This document shows positions 25,256-35,067 of a stretch of DNA of 64,000 nucleotides, piece by piece. A model generated the notes under the pieces. That model did no database searches and had not been told where the DNA came from. It saw only the letters and a program-made list of their open reading frames with translations. The DNA lies in the NCBI RefSeq assembly GCF_004919085.1, contig NZ_STGL01000007.1, positions 1 through 64,000 on the forward strand, written 5' to 3'. The translations under genes were made by a program, and so were the position numbers. Within the stretch, counting starts at the first letter, position 1; the number at the start of each line of letters is the position of its first letter. This stretch comes from Nocardioides sp. GY 10127. Its GTDB lineage: Bacteria > Actinomycetota > Actinomycetes > Propionibacteriales > Nocardioidaceae.

Positions 25256-26893
25256 ATGACGTTGCTCGAGGGAGCCAAGCAGCTCCTGACCCGGGGTACG
25301 GACATCGGCGGACGCATCGAGGCGCTCTCCGATGCTGCCGAGGCTGCGCGCGGGGTGGTCGACGACGAGGTCGTCGACGGCGCCCTGGCGGTCTGCGAGA
25401 GGGCCGCGGGTCGCCTGCGGCTGTCCTCGACGCACACCGTCGTGGCGATCGCCGGCGCGACGGGCTCGGGCAAGTCTTCGACCTTCAACGCGCTCACCGG
25501 ACTGGAGCTCTCCGCGGTCGGGGTGCGGCGTCCCACCACCTCGTGGGCCACGGCCTGCGTCTGGGGCGCCGACGGCGCCGGCGAGCTGCTCGGCTGGCTC
25601 GGCATCCCGCCGCGGCACCAGACCACGCGCGACTCCATGCTGGACACCCGCCGTGAGTCCCACGACCTCGAGGGCGTCGTCCTCCTGGACCTGCCCGACC
25701 ACGACTCCACCGAGGTCGCGCACCACCTCGAGGTCGACCGGCTGGTCGCGCTCGCGGACATGTTCGTGTGGGTCCTGGACCCGCAGAAGTACGCGGACGC
25801 CGCGATCCACGACCGCTACCTGGCGCCCCTGCGCACCCACAGCGAGATCATGGTCGTCGCCCTCAACCACATCGACACGGTGCCCGAGGAGCGGCGCGAG
25901 TCCATGGTGGCCGACGTGCGGCGACTGCTCGCCGACGACGGCCTGCCGGACGTGCCGGTCATCCCGATCAGCGCCCGGCAGGGCCAGGGCCTCGACGCCC
26001 TGCGCGCCGAGATCGCTGCCCGCGTGGCCGACAAGCACTCCACCGTCGCCCGCTTCGAGGCCGACCTGGCCGCCCAGGCCACGCTGCTGCGCGACGCGAC
26101 GGGCACCGCCCCGGGCCGCGAGCTGCCCGAGGCCCGGGTCACGGCGCTGGAGCAGGCCGTCTCCGAGGCCGCCGGCGTCCCCACCATCGTGGACGGCGTC
26201 GAGCGCGCCGCCCGGGTCCGGGCGTCCCGCTCCACCGGGTGGCCGCTGATCAGCTGGGTCTCGCGCCTGCGCCCCGACCCCGCCAAGAAGCTCGAGCTCG
26301 ACCTGGGCACCGCCGGCAAGCAGCTCCGCGGGTCGTCCACGGCCGCCCCCGAGACCGCCGCCGTCGAGCGTGCCCGCGTGGACCACGAGGTCCGGGCGCT
26401 CGTCGACGAGGTCTCCTCGGGGATGGGCCCCGGCTGGTCGCGCGCGGTGCGCGAGGCCGCCACGTCCCGCACCAGCGAGATCGGGGACACGCTGGACGCC
26501 GGCCTGGCCCGCGTCCAGCTCAACGCCACCCGCGTCCCGGCGTGGGCGCTGCTCGTCGGCGTCCTCCAGTGGCTGCTCGTCCTCGGCGCGCTGGGCGCCG
26601 CCGGCTGGACGGTGCTCACCGCCGCCTCCGGCACGCTCGACGAGACCCCGCAGGTCGCGGGCATCGCGCTGCCGCTCGTGCTCCTCGTCGCCGCCCTGGT
26701 CCTCGGGCTGGTCCTCGGGCTGGTGTGCCGTGGCCTGGTGGCCGGCACCGCTCACACCCGGGCGGCCAAGGCGGAGGAGAACCTGCGCGGCGTCGTGCAC
26801 GAGACCGTGTCGACGCTCGTCGCGCAGCCGGTCTCCGCGGTCCTGGCCGCGCACCACCGCACGCGCGCCGGGGTGGACAAGGTCCTGGGCTGA
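25256..26893 (+). CDS. Dynamin-like/YfjP-type GTPase, second of a pair
   Basis: The 545-residue protein has G1 GATGSGKSS (about 66-74), G3 LLDLPDHDS (about 142-150), G4 NHID (about 203-206), and two transmembrane helices near 425-445 and 460-485. The ATG at 25256 is preceded by GGGAGA. It pairs with the upstream GTPase, with both membrane hairpins in similar places, which supports a common complex at the cytoplasmic membrane. The short direct repeat CTGGGCTGGTC occurs just after the stop codon. Confidence 0.85.
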   Translation: MTLLEGAKQLLTRGTDIGGRIEALSDAAEAARGVVDDEVVDGALAVCERAAGRLRLSSTHTVVAIAGATGSGKSSTFNALTGLELSAVGVRRPTTSWATACVWGADGAGELLGWLGIPPRHQTTRDSMLDTRRESHDLEGVVLLDLPDHDSTEVAHHLEVDRLVALADMFVWVLDPQKYADAAIHDRYLAPLRTHSEIMVVALNHIDTVPEERRESMVADVRRLLADDGLPDVPVIPISARQGQGLDALRAEIAARVADKHSTVARFEADLAAQATLLRDATGTAPGRELPEARVTALEQAVSEAAGVPTIVDGVERAARVRASRSTGWPLISWVSRLRPDPAKKLELDLGTAGKQLRGSSTAAPETAAVERARVDHEVRALVDEVSSGMGPGWSRAVREAATSRTSEIGDTLDAGLARVQLNATRVPAWALLVGVLQWLLVLGALGAAGWTVLTAASGTLDETPQVAGIALPLVLLVAALVLGLVLGLVCRGLVAGTAHTRAAKAEENLRGVVHETVSTLVAQPVSAVLAAHHRTRAGVDKVLG

Positions 26894-27060
26894 TCCCGGG
26901 CTGGTCCTGGGCTGGTCCTGGGGCCACCTGGCGTCCACAGGCGACCCTCCGGGTCGGCTCCTCCACCGTCCGGTGCCGCGCGGCCCCGTGCGCCTTCCCC
27001 TGCCGCGAGGGTGGTCGCGACGCGGGGGCGACGGGCCCCTGCCGGGCAGCAGGAGGAACC

Positions 27061-27534
27061 ATGCTCAACGACACGACCGTCACGCTCCAGGGATGGCTGG
27101 GCAGCGACGTCACCCTCCGCCGCGTCGGCGACGACGCGGTGGCGAGCTTCCGCGTGGCGGTGACGCCGCGCCGCCGCAGCCGGCGCACGGGGGAGTGGAG
27201 CGACGGCGAGACCCAGTGGTACACCGTCAGTGCCTGGCGCGGGCTGGCCGAGACGTGCTCGGCCTCGCTGCGCCGCGGCGACCCGGTGCTCGTGCACGGC
27301 CGGCTCACGTCGAGCACCTGGACCACCATGGCCGGGGTGGAGACCACGACCATGGAGGTCGACGCCGCCGTCGTCGGCCACGACCTGACCTGGGGCAGCG
27401 CCGTCTTCACGCGCACCCGGAGGGCGGCGCCGCCCGCCCCCGAGCGGCCCGTCGAGGCCGAGGCCGGGTCCGAGGCAGGGTCCGGCGAGCGCCGGGAACG
27501 GGACGTCGAGCAGGAGGCCGTCCCGGCCGCCTGA
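27061..27534 (+). CDS. ssb: Single-stranded DNA-binding protein
   Basis: This 157-residue protein has an OB-fold domain (about 1-115) with typical SSB blocks (LQGWLGSDVTLRR, VASFRVAVTPR, WYTVSAWRGLAE, GDPVLVHGRL). The ribosome site AGGAGG sits just upstream of the ATG. The C-terminal tail is Ala/Glu-rich and ends in VPAA, without the acidic DDDIPF tip of canonical SSB. It may therefore be a second, specialised SSB and not the replication one. Confidence 0.88.
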   Translation: MLNDTTVTLQGWLGSDVTLRRVGDDAVASFRVAVTPRRRSRRTGEWSDGETQWYTVSAWRGLAETCSASLRRGDPVLVHGRLTSSTWTTMAGVETTTMEVDAAVVGHDLTWGSAVFTRTRRAAPPAPERPVEAEAGSEAGSGERRERDVEQEAVPAA

Positions 27535-27603
27535 GCCGCCCGTGCGGGGGAGGGGGGCTCCCGACAGGGTCCCCGGGCCGGTGAGCGACTAGGCTCGGGG
27601 ACC

Positions 27604-29286
<1,683 letters not shown>

Positions 29287-29308
29287 GCCTCCCCCTCCGG
29301 GAAGCACA

Positions 29309-29340
29309 CAGCCCCCGTCGGCCTCGGCCGGCGGGGGCTG
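29309..29340 (+). terminator. Hairpin terminator after ettA
   Basis: A 15-base-pair stem with one G-T pair (29309-29323 with 29326-29340) encloses a two-base loop, followed by T-containing sequence, 22 bases after the ettA stop. Confidence 0.85.
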
Positions 29341-29382
29341 CGTCGTCGTGGCGCGGTGGAGCGGGGAGTGCAGGGGAGGCGC

Positions 29383-29943
29383 TCAGGCCTCCTGGTCGCA
29401 GCCCTGACGGATCTCGCGCTCCGGGTGGTCGCCGATGAGGTGGTCGGCGACGGCGTTGAGGACGCGGCCGACGGCCTGCAGGTCCTCGGCGCTGACCAGG
29501 TCCACGAGGTGTCCGCGGACGCCGGTGACGTGGGTCGGTGCGGCCTCGCGCAGCCTCGCCCAGCCGTCCGGCGTCAGCGAGGCGACGATGCCGCGGCCGT
29601 CCTCCGGCGACGTGCTCCGCTGCACCAGGCCCGCCTTCTCCATCCGGGCGATCGTGTGGGTGACACGGCTGCGGGAGTGGGCGAGCGAGTCCGCGAGGCG
29701 GGCCATGCGCATGCAGCCCTCGTCGGAGGCGGAGAGCCGGACCATGATCTCGTACTCGGCCAGCGAGAGGCCGTGCTCGTGCAGCTCGTCGTCCAGGCGG
29801 TCCATGAGCAGCTGCGTGCCCAGCACGAGCGCGCGCCAGGACGCCTGCTGGTCGTCGTCCAGCCAGCGGGTCTCCTCGGGCGAGGGGAGGTCCGGCACGA
29901 CGCTCAGCGCCGGGCCACGGTCCGATCTGCTGCCTGCGCTCAC
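29383..29943 (-). CDS. MarR-family transcription regulator
   Basis: This 186-residue protein has a winged helix-turn-helix of the MarR type: LSLAEYEIMVRLS, RMARLADSLAHSRSRVTHTIARM for helices 3-4 and a wing SPEDGRGIVASLT. It probably binds a palindrome as a dimer and responds to a small ligand. The start is taken as GTG 29943, because no better ATG follows. It lies beside the thiolase gene on the same strand, but it is transcribed downstream of it, so regulation of that gene is only possible, not shown. Confidence 0.88.
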   Translation of the reverse strand: MSAGSRSDRGPALSVVPDLPSPEETRWLDDDQQASWRALVLGTQLLMDRLDDELHEHGLSLAEYEIMVRLSASDEGCMRMARLADSLAHSRSRVTHTIARMEKAGLVQRSTSPEDGRGIVASLTPDGWARLREAAPTHVTGVRGHLVDLVSAEDLQAVGRVLNAVADHLIGDHPEREIRQGCDQEA

Positions 29944-30014
29944 ACGGGGAAGTCTAGGGCGAGGCGGTTCCCCGACCGGGGCGCCCCGCGGGACGCCCCG
30001 GTGTGGGGCGGGCC

Positions 30015-31229
30015 TCAGGCCAGCCGCTCCAGGATGAGCGCCATGCCCTGCCCACCGCCCACGCACATGGTGATGAGGCCGGTGCTGCGGTCGTGCCAGT
30101 CGAGGCTGTTGAGCATCGTGGCCTGGAGGCGGGCGCCGGTCATCCCGAACGGGTGGCCGACGGCGATGGCGCCGCCGTTGACGTTGAGCCGGTCCAGGTC
30201 GATGCCGAGGTCCTGGTAGGAGGGGACGACCTGCGCGGCGAACGCCTCGTTGATCTCGACGAGGTCGATGTCGTCGATGGTCATGCCGGCGTGGCGCAGG
30301 GCCTGACGGGTGGCCTCCACGGGCCCGAGACCCATGATCTCGGGCGAGAGCCCGGAGACGCCGGTGGAGACGATCCGGGCGAGCGGCTGGAGCCCGAGCT
30401 CGGCCGCCCGGGTGTCCGACATGACGACCACCGCGGCGGCCCCGTCGTTCAGGCTGCAGCAGTTGCCGGCCGTCACCACGCCGTCGGGCCGGAAGACCGG
30501 CTGGAGGGTGCTGACGGCCTCGTAGGTGACGCCGGCGCGCGGCCCGTCGTCCGCGCTGACCACCGTGCCGTCCGGCAGCGTCAGCGGGGTGATCTCGCGG
30601 GCCCAGAAGCCGTCGGCCACGGCCTTCTCGGCGAGGTTCTGGCTGCGCACGCCGAACTCGTCCAGCTCACGACGGTCCAGGCCGCGCAGACGGGCGACGT
30701 TCTCGGCCGTCTGGCCCATCGCGATGTAGGCGTCGGGGAGCAGGCCGTCCTCGCGCGGGTCGTGCCAGTCGACGCCGCCCTGGGCCGCGGTGGCGGTGCG
30801 GGCCATGGCGTCGGCGAAGGCCGGGTTGTAGGTCGCCGGGTCGTCGCTGGTGCCGCGGCCGAACCGCGAGACCGTCTCCACGCCCGCCGAGACGAACACG
30901 TCCCCCTCACCGGCCTTGATCGCGTGGAAGGCCATGCGCGTGGTCTGCACCGAGGAGGAGCAGTAGCGGGTGACGGTGGCGCCCGGCACGTCGTCGAGAC
31001 CGAGCTGGACGGCGACCACCCGGCCCATGTTGTGGCCGGACTCGCCTCCGGGCAGGCCGCAGCCGAGCAGCAGGTCGTCGATGGTGTGCGGGTCCAGCGC
31101 CGGGACCTTGTCCAGCGCCGCGCGCACGGCGGTGGCGGCGAGGTCGTCCGGACGCAGGTCCTTGAGCGAGCCCTTGCCCGCGCGGCCGATCGGCGTGCGG
31201 GCGGCGGAGACGATGACGGCCTCGGGCAT
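30015..31229 (-). CDS. Acetyl-CoA C-acyltransferase (thiolase)
   Basis: The 404-residue thiolase fold enzyme has nucleophile C90 (RYCSSSVQ), H359 (VGHPFG) and the second catalytic C389 (CVGGGQG), all present. It either condenses or cleaves 3-ketoacyl-CoA. Biosynthetic and degradative types cannot be separated here. The ATG at 31229 has GGAGCC upstream. Near it lie a MarR gene and a divergent hotdog thioesterase, pointing to acyl-CoA metabolism. Confidence 0.93.
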   Translation of the reverse strand: MPEAVIVSAARTPIGRAGKGSLKDLRPDDLAATAVRAALDKVPALDPHTIDDLLLGCGLPGGESGHNMGRVVAVQLGLDDVPGATVTRYCSSSVQTTRMAFHAIKAGEGDVFVSAGVETVSRFGRGTSDDPATYNPAFADAMARTATAAQGGVDWHDPREDGLLPDAYIAMGQTAENVARLRGLDRRELDEFGVRSQNLAEKAVADGFWAREITPLTLPDGTVVSADDGPRAGVTYEAVSTLQPVFRPDGVVTAGNCCSLNDGAAAVVVMSDTRAAELGLQPLARIVSTGVSGLSPEIMGLGPVEATRQALRHAGMTIDDIDLVEINEAFAAQVVPSYQDLGIDLDRLNVNGGAIAVGHPFGMTGARLQATMLNSLDWHDRSTGLITMCVGGGQGMALILERLA

Positions 31230-31389
31230 GGGTGGCTCCTCGATGGGTCGTGGGCGGCCGCAGGGGGACGCGGCGCGTGGGACGGCGACACGCTACTCCC
31301 CGGTAGGTCCCCGGTGGGCGCTGCGTGCGGTGTCCCCGCGCCGGAACCCGGCTCGTGGCCGTCCGGCGTCTGCTGGCAGAGTGCGAGCC

Positions 31390-32298
31390 GTGCGTCACGT
31401 CTACGAGTGCCCCCTGCGCTGGGCCGACCTGGACCCCCTGGGTCACGTCAACAACGTGGTCTACGTCGACTACCTCCAGGAGGCCCGCGTCGACCTCATG
31501 CGGCGCCATGCCGTCAGGCCGGGGGAGGGCGACCTCGACGAGGCGCTCGTCGTGGTCCGCCACGACCTGCAGTTCGTCACGCCGCTGCTGTTCCGTATGC
31601 GGCCCGTGCGCATCGAGGTCTGGGTCGAGGAGATCCGCGCCGCGTCCTTCACGCTCGGCTACGAGATCGCCGACGTGCACGAGGACGGCACGCGCACCGT
31701 CTACCTGCGCGCCACCACCGTGCTCTCACCGTTCCGCTTCGACGCCGACCGCCCCCGCCGGCTCACTGCGGAGGAGAAGGACTCCCTGCGCGACTACCTC
31801 GAGCCCGTGCTGGGCGTGCCCGGCGGCGCCCTCGAGCGCGTCCGCTGGACCCCATCGGTGCACCTGCCCGAGGGCCGGTTCCCGCTGCACGTCCGGTTCA
31901 GCGACGTCGACGTCTACGGGCACGTCAACAACGTCAAGTACGTGGAGTACCTGCAGGAGTCGCGGATCGTCGTCCTCTCCCGGCTGTGGGGCGGGGACCT
32001 GGCGAGTGCCGGGGACGCCCAGGTCGTGGTGGCCCGGCTCGACGTCGACTACCGCGTCCCGCTCCTGCACCGCGGGCACACCTACGACGCGTGGTCGTGG
32101 GTGAGCCGGGTCGGGCGCACGTCCGTGGTCGTGGAGACGGAGTTCACCGACGGGGACGTCGTGTGCGCCCGCGCTCGGTGCGTGCTCGTCTTCTTCGACA
32201 CCGAGACCCAGGCCTCGACCGTCCCCTCGCCCGAGCAGCTCGCCCCCCTCGTGGCGCTGCACGAGGCGTCGGTGGCGGCGCTGGACAGCGCCGGCTGA
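31390..32298 (+). CDS. Acyl-CoA thioesterase with two hotdog domains
   Basis: The 302-residue protein contains two 4HBT hotdog domains (about 1-125 and 155-290). Each begins with an Asp-containing catalytic loop: WADLDPLGHVNNVVYVDYLQ and SDVDVYGHVNNVKYVEYLQ. It is likely to hydrolyse acyl-CoA. The duplicated domain in one chain takes the place of a homodimer. The GTG at 31390 is chosen by the start of the fold; GTG 31381 is possible. Divergent from the thiolase. Confidence 0.88.
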   Translation: MRHVYECPLRWADLDPLGHVNNVVYVDYLQEARVDLMRRHAVRPGEGDLDEALVVVRHDLQFVTPLLFRMRPVRIEVWVEEIRAASFTLGYEIADVHEDGTRTVYLRATTVLSPFRFDADRPRRLTAEEKDSLRDYLEPVLGVPGGALERVRWTPSVHLPEGRFPLHVRFSDVDVYGHVNNVKYVEYLQESRIVVLSRLWGGDLASAGDAQVVVARLDVDYRVPLLHRGHTYDAWSWVSRVGRTSVVVETEFTDGDVVCARARCVLVFFDTETQASTVPSPEQLAPLVALHEASVAALDSAG

Positions 32299-32326
32299 CG
32301 GGCCGGGCCTGCGTCCGTCCGCCGGC

Positions 32327-32887
32327 TCAGGCGGGGCGGACCACCGCGGGAGCGTCCCGGAGCTTGCGCAGCCCACGGTGCCGGGCGACCCGGACGGCGG
32401 TGCTGCTGATCCCCAGCGCGGCCGCGGTCCCGGCGGTGTCGAGCCCGAGCACCTCCATGCACGTGAGCACCTCGCGCTCGCGGTCGGGCAGGTGCCGCAG
32501 GACCGAGAGGGCCCAGTCGAGGTCGGCCGACGCGGGCTCGGGACCCTGGACGGGCGTCGCCTCCGGCATCTCGTCGGTGGGCGAGGTGCGGCGACGCTGG
32601 CCCCGACGGTGCACGTTGAGCCCGACCCGACGGGCGACGCCGAAGAGCCACCCGGCGAAGTCGTCGTCGTCGCCCTTGAAGTCGCTGATCGTGCGCGCCG
32701 CCGTCAGCCAGGCTTCCGCCGCGACGTCCTCCGCGGCCACCGCGGCGTCGCCCGTGGGCCGGTTGTTGAGCCAGACCACCAAGCGTCCGTGGTGGCGGCG
32801 GTAGAGCTCACGCCACGCCGACGGGTCGCCGTCGGCGGCCTGCTGGACCAGGGTGCGTTCGCCCCGTTCCCCCCGAGTGATCGTCAC
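32327..32887 (-). CDS. ECF-type sigma factor
   Basis: The 186-residue sigma-70-family protein has region 2 (about 15-95, with DVAAEAWLTAARTISDFKG and FAGWLFGVARR) and region 4 (about 120-175, LRHLPDREREVLTCMEVLGL then a helix-turn-helix GTAAALGISSTAVRVARHRG). It directs RNA polymerase to a small regulon. The GTG start lies 9 bases after the stop of the membrane-protein gene, so the two are co-transcribed. The order, membrane protein first, is the reverse of most sigma/anti-sigma pairs. Confidence 0.9.
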   Translation of the reverse strand: MTITRGERGERTLVQQAADGDPSAWRELYRRHHGRLVVWLNNRPTGDAAVAAEDVAAEAWLTAARTISDFKGDDDDFAGWLFGVARRVGLNVHRRGQRRRTSPTDEMPEATPVQGPEPASADLDWALSVLRHLPDREREVLTCMEVLGLDTAGTAAALGISSTAVRVARHRGLRKLRDAPAVVRPA

Positions 32888-32896
32888 CTGCGCCGA

Positions 32897-33853
32897 TCAT
32901 CCTGCCGTCGTGGTCAGGTCGCCGGTCGTCACGTCGTCCTGGGACGCCGAGGCGCCGTTGCCGTTCCCGTTGCCGCCCGCGTTCCCGTTGCCGTTCCCGT
33001 TGCCGCCGGCGTTGCTGCTGCCGTTCCCGTTGCCGCCGGCGTTGCTGTTGCCGTTCGCGTTCCCGGTGCCGTTGCTCGCGCCATTGCCGTTCGAGGAGGC
33101 GTTGCCGGCGTTCCCGTTGCCGTTGGCGGCACCGTTCCCGTTCGAGGCAGCGGCCCCGTTCCCGTTGCCGCCGGCGTTGCTGTTGCCGTTCGCGTTCCCG
33201 GTGCCGTTGCTCGCGCCGTTGCCGTTCGAGGAGGCGTTGCCGGTGTTGCCGTTGCCGTTGGCCGCGCCGGTGGAGTCGGGAGCGGAGGAGCCGCCCGTCG
33301 TCGGGTCGGTCCCGGTGTCGGTGGCCTCGTCGTCGTCCGTGCCGCTCTCGGCGTCCGTCGTGGACGTGGTCCGACCCTGGTCGCCCGTGCCGTGCTCGTC
33401 GGAGCCGGTCGCCGCCGCCCCGGCCGTGCCGGAGGCGGTGCTCCCGCTCGTGGGGCTGCCCGAGGCGCTGTCGGAGGCGCCGTCCGTCGAGGCGTCCGAC
33501 GAGGCGTCCGTCGAGGTCTGGGCGTCGCCGGTGGCCTCGGCGCTGGCGTCGGCGGAGCCGGTGGCCCCGGCGGTCGGCGAGGAGCTCACCGAGGTCTCGC
33601 TGTGGCGGTGCCGCAGCTCCAGCGGGCTGGGGACGCCGGGCACGGCGCTGCCGACCCAGGCGAGGCCCGACACCGCGGTGACGGTGCCGGCGAGGACGAG
33701 CCCGACGCGCCAACCTGCGCGGGCACGGCTCGGCGGGGCACTCTCGCGGGCGACCTGCGCGAGCTGCTCGACGAACCACTCGGGCGGCTCGACGGGCGGG
33801 ACGTCCACGTGCAGGGGGCCGCGCTCCGGCGTGCGGCGGGGGGCCTGGGGCAT
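32897..33853 (-). CDS. Single-pass membrane protein with Asn-Gly repeats, possible anti-sigma
   Basis: The 318-residue protein has an N-terminal cytoplasmic part of about 50 residues, one transmembrane helix (about 47-68) and a long low-complexity extracytoplasmic region. The first half of that region is rich in Ser/Thr/Ala/Asp. From about 190 to 300 it is almost only Asn, Gly, Ala and Ser (units like NGNGNAGGNGNG). The short cytoplasmic tail and the coupled sigma gene suggest an anti-sigma or sensor role, but I see no zinc-binding anti-sigma motif. The extracytoplasmic repeats may span the wall. Confidence 0.7.
   Translation of the reverse strand: MPQAPRRTPERGPLHVDVPPVEPPEWFVEQLAQVARESAPPSRARAGWRVGLVLAGTVTAVSGLAWVGSAVPGVPSPLELRHRHSETSVSSSPTAGATGSADASAEATGDAQTSTDASSDASTDGASDSASGSPTSGSTASGTAGAAATGSDEHGTGDQGRTTSTTDAESGTDDDEATDTGTDPTTGGSSAPDSTGAANGNGNTGNASSNGNGASNGTGNANGNSNAGGNGNGAAASNGNGAANGNGNAGNASSNGNGASNGTGNANGNSNAGGNGNGSSNAGGNGNGNGNAGGNGNGNGASASQDDVTTGDLTTTAG
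32950..33260 (-). repeat. Internal repeats encoding the Asn-Gly region
   Basis: Short units of CCGTTG and CCGTTCC (plus-strand reading) repeat through this stretch. A block containing GTTGCTGTTGCCGTTCGCG recurs with an offset of 135 bases (33041 and 33176), so a larger duplication lies on top of the short repeats. Copy number is likely to vary between strains. Confidence 0.75.
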
Positions 33854-34030
33854 GGTGTGTGGTCTCCGTGGGGAAGGGGGCGATCGGCGCTCACCTGTCA
33901 CCGGAGACGGCCAGCGTTACGCGTGGTGTCGATCTTCACAGATCCTGGGCGACGCTACCGCACCGGGCGGGCCCGCCGACGTCCTTCGACCCCTCGTCCC
34001 GGACCGCGCAGGGCGCGCGGGAGGAGCCGG

Positions 34031-34411
34031 TCAGCCGGGGGTGTTGATCATGAACTGGGCCGCGTGCTGCGCGTAGCCCCAGAACTGCGCGTCCTGGTCC
34101 GGCGTGAGGTCCACGCTGTCCAGGCCGGCGCGGAAGTGCAGCAGCCAGCGGTCGCGGGCCAGGGAGTCCACGGCGAAGGGTGCGTGCCGCATCCGCAGGC
34201 GCGGGTGGCCGCGCTCGTCCGAGTAGGTGGTCGGGCCGCCCCAGTACTGCATGAGGAACAGGGCCAGGCGCTCCTCGGCGGGGCCGAGGTCGGCCTCCGG
34301 GTACATGGGGCGCAGGACGTCGTCGGTCGCGATGCCCTCGTAGAAGCGGGCCACCACGGCGCGGATGGTCTGCTCCCCGCCGATCTCGTCGTAGAACGTC
34401 ACGGCGTCCAT
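34031..34411 (-). CDS. glbO: Truncated haemoglobin, group II (GlbO type)
   Basis: The 126-residue 2-on-2 globin has the haem-proximal His in RMRHAPF, Tyr at B10 (ARFYEGI), the QYWGGPTTYSDERGHPRL block typical of actinobacterial GlbO and Trp in DRWLLHF. It likely binds oxygen or nitric oxide and protects respiration. The ATG at 34411 sets the usual family length. It is a single-gene unit divergent from osmC. Confidence 0.95.
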   Translation of the reverse strand: MDAVTFYDEIGGEQTIRAVVARFYEGIATDDVLRPMYPEADLGPAEERLALFLMQYWGGPTTYSDERGHPRLRMRHAPFAVDSLARDRWLLHFRAGLDSVDLTPDQDAQFWGYAQHAAQFMINTPG

Positions 34412-34555
34412 TGTGCCGGGGTGTCCGGCGCCGCACTCGGTCGGGGGAGCGGCCCGTGAGCGGGACGTGGAAGAGTGGCGGTGCGGCCCAGCCGCCCGCC
34501 CGCGGACACGGACCGCGGGTGCGACCCCGAGTGACCCGCACAGGAGACAACGCGT

Positions 34556-34981
34556 ATGCCCACGACCCGCCTCGCCACGACGACCTGGACCGGCAGCCTC
34601 ATGGAGGGCTCCGGCTCGGTGGAGATGAAGTCCTCCGGCATCGGCACGTTCGACGTGTCCTGGCCCTCGCGCGCCGAGGAGCCCAACGGCCGGACCAGCC
34701 CCGAGGAGCTCATCGCGGCCGCCCACTCCAGCTGCTTCTCGATGGCCCTCTCCGCGGCCCTGTCGAAGGCCGGCACCCCGCCGACCACCCTCGAGACCTC
34801 CGCCGAGGTCGAGCTCACCCCGGGCACCGGCATCACCGGCATCGCCCTCACCGTCGTCGGCACCGTCGAGGGCATCTCGGAGGAGGACTTCGTCAAGGCC
34901 GCCGAGGGCGCCAAGGCGGGCTGCCCGGTCTCCCAGGCGCTGGCCGGCACCACCATCACGCTCACGGCCTCGCTGGCCTGA
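34556..34981 (+). CDS. OsmC-family peroxiredoxin
   Basis: The 141-residue protein has the two redox cysteines of the OsmC/Ohr family, HSSCFSMAL (about 60) and GCPVSQAL (about 122), and a catalytic Arg/Glu region (RTSPEEL). It reduces organic hydroperoxides. The ATG has AGGAGA upstream. OsmC and not Ohr is favoured because the YAACF motif of Ohr is absent. It ends at a strong bidirectional hairpin. Confidence 0.92.
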   Translation: MPTTRLATTTWTGSLMEGSGSVEMKSSGIGTFDVSWPSRAEEPNGRTSPEELIAAAHSSCFSMALSAALSKAGTPPTTLETSAEVELTPGTGITGIALTVVGTVEGISEEDFVKAAEGAKAGCPVSQALAGTTITLTASLA

Positions 34982-35005
34982 GCCGGGGCGCCCCGGCGCC
35001 CCACA

Positions 35006-35054
35006 CGCACGACGGCCGCCGTCCGCCCCCAGGGGCGACGGCGGCCGTCGTGCG
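35006..35054. terminator. Bidirectional terminator between osmC and mscS
   Basis: A perfect 18-base-pair stem (35006-35023 with 35037-35054) with a 13-base loop lies between the two convergent genes. Confidence 0.9.
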
Positions 35055-35067
35055 TCGCGGGCCGGGC

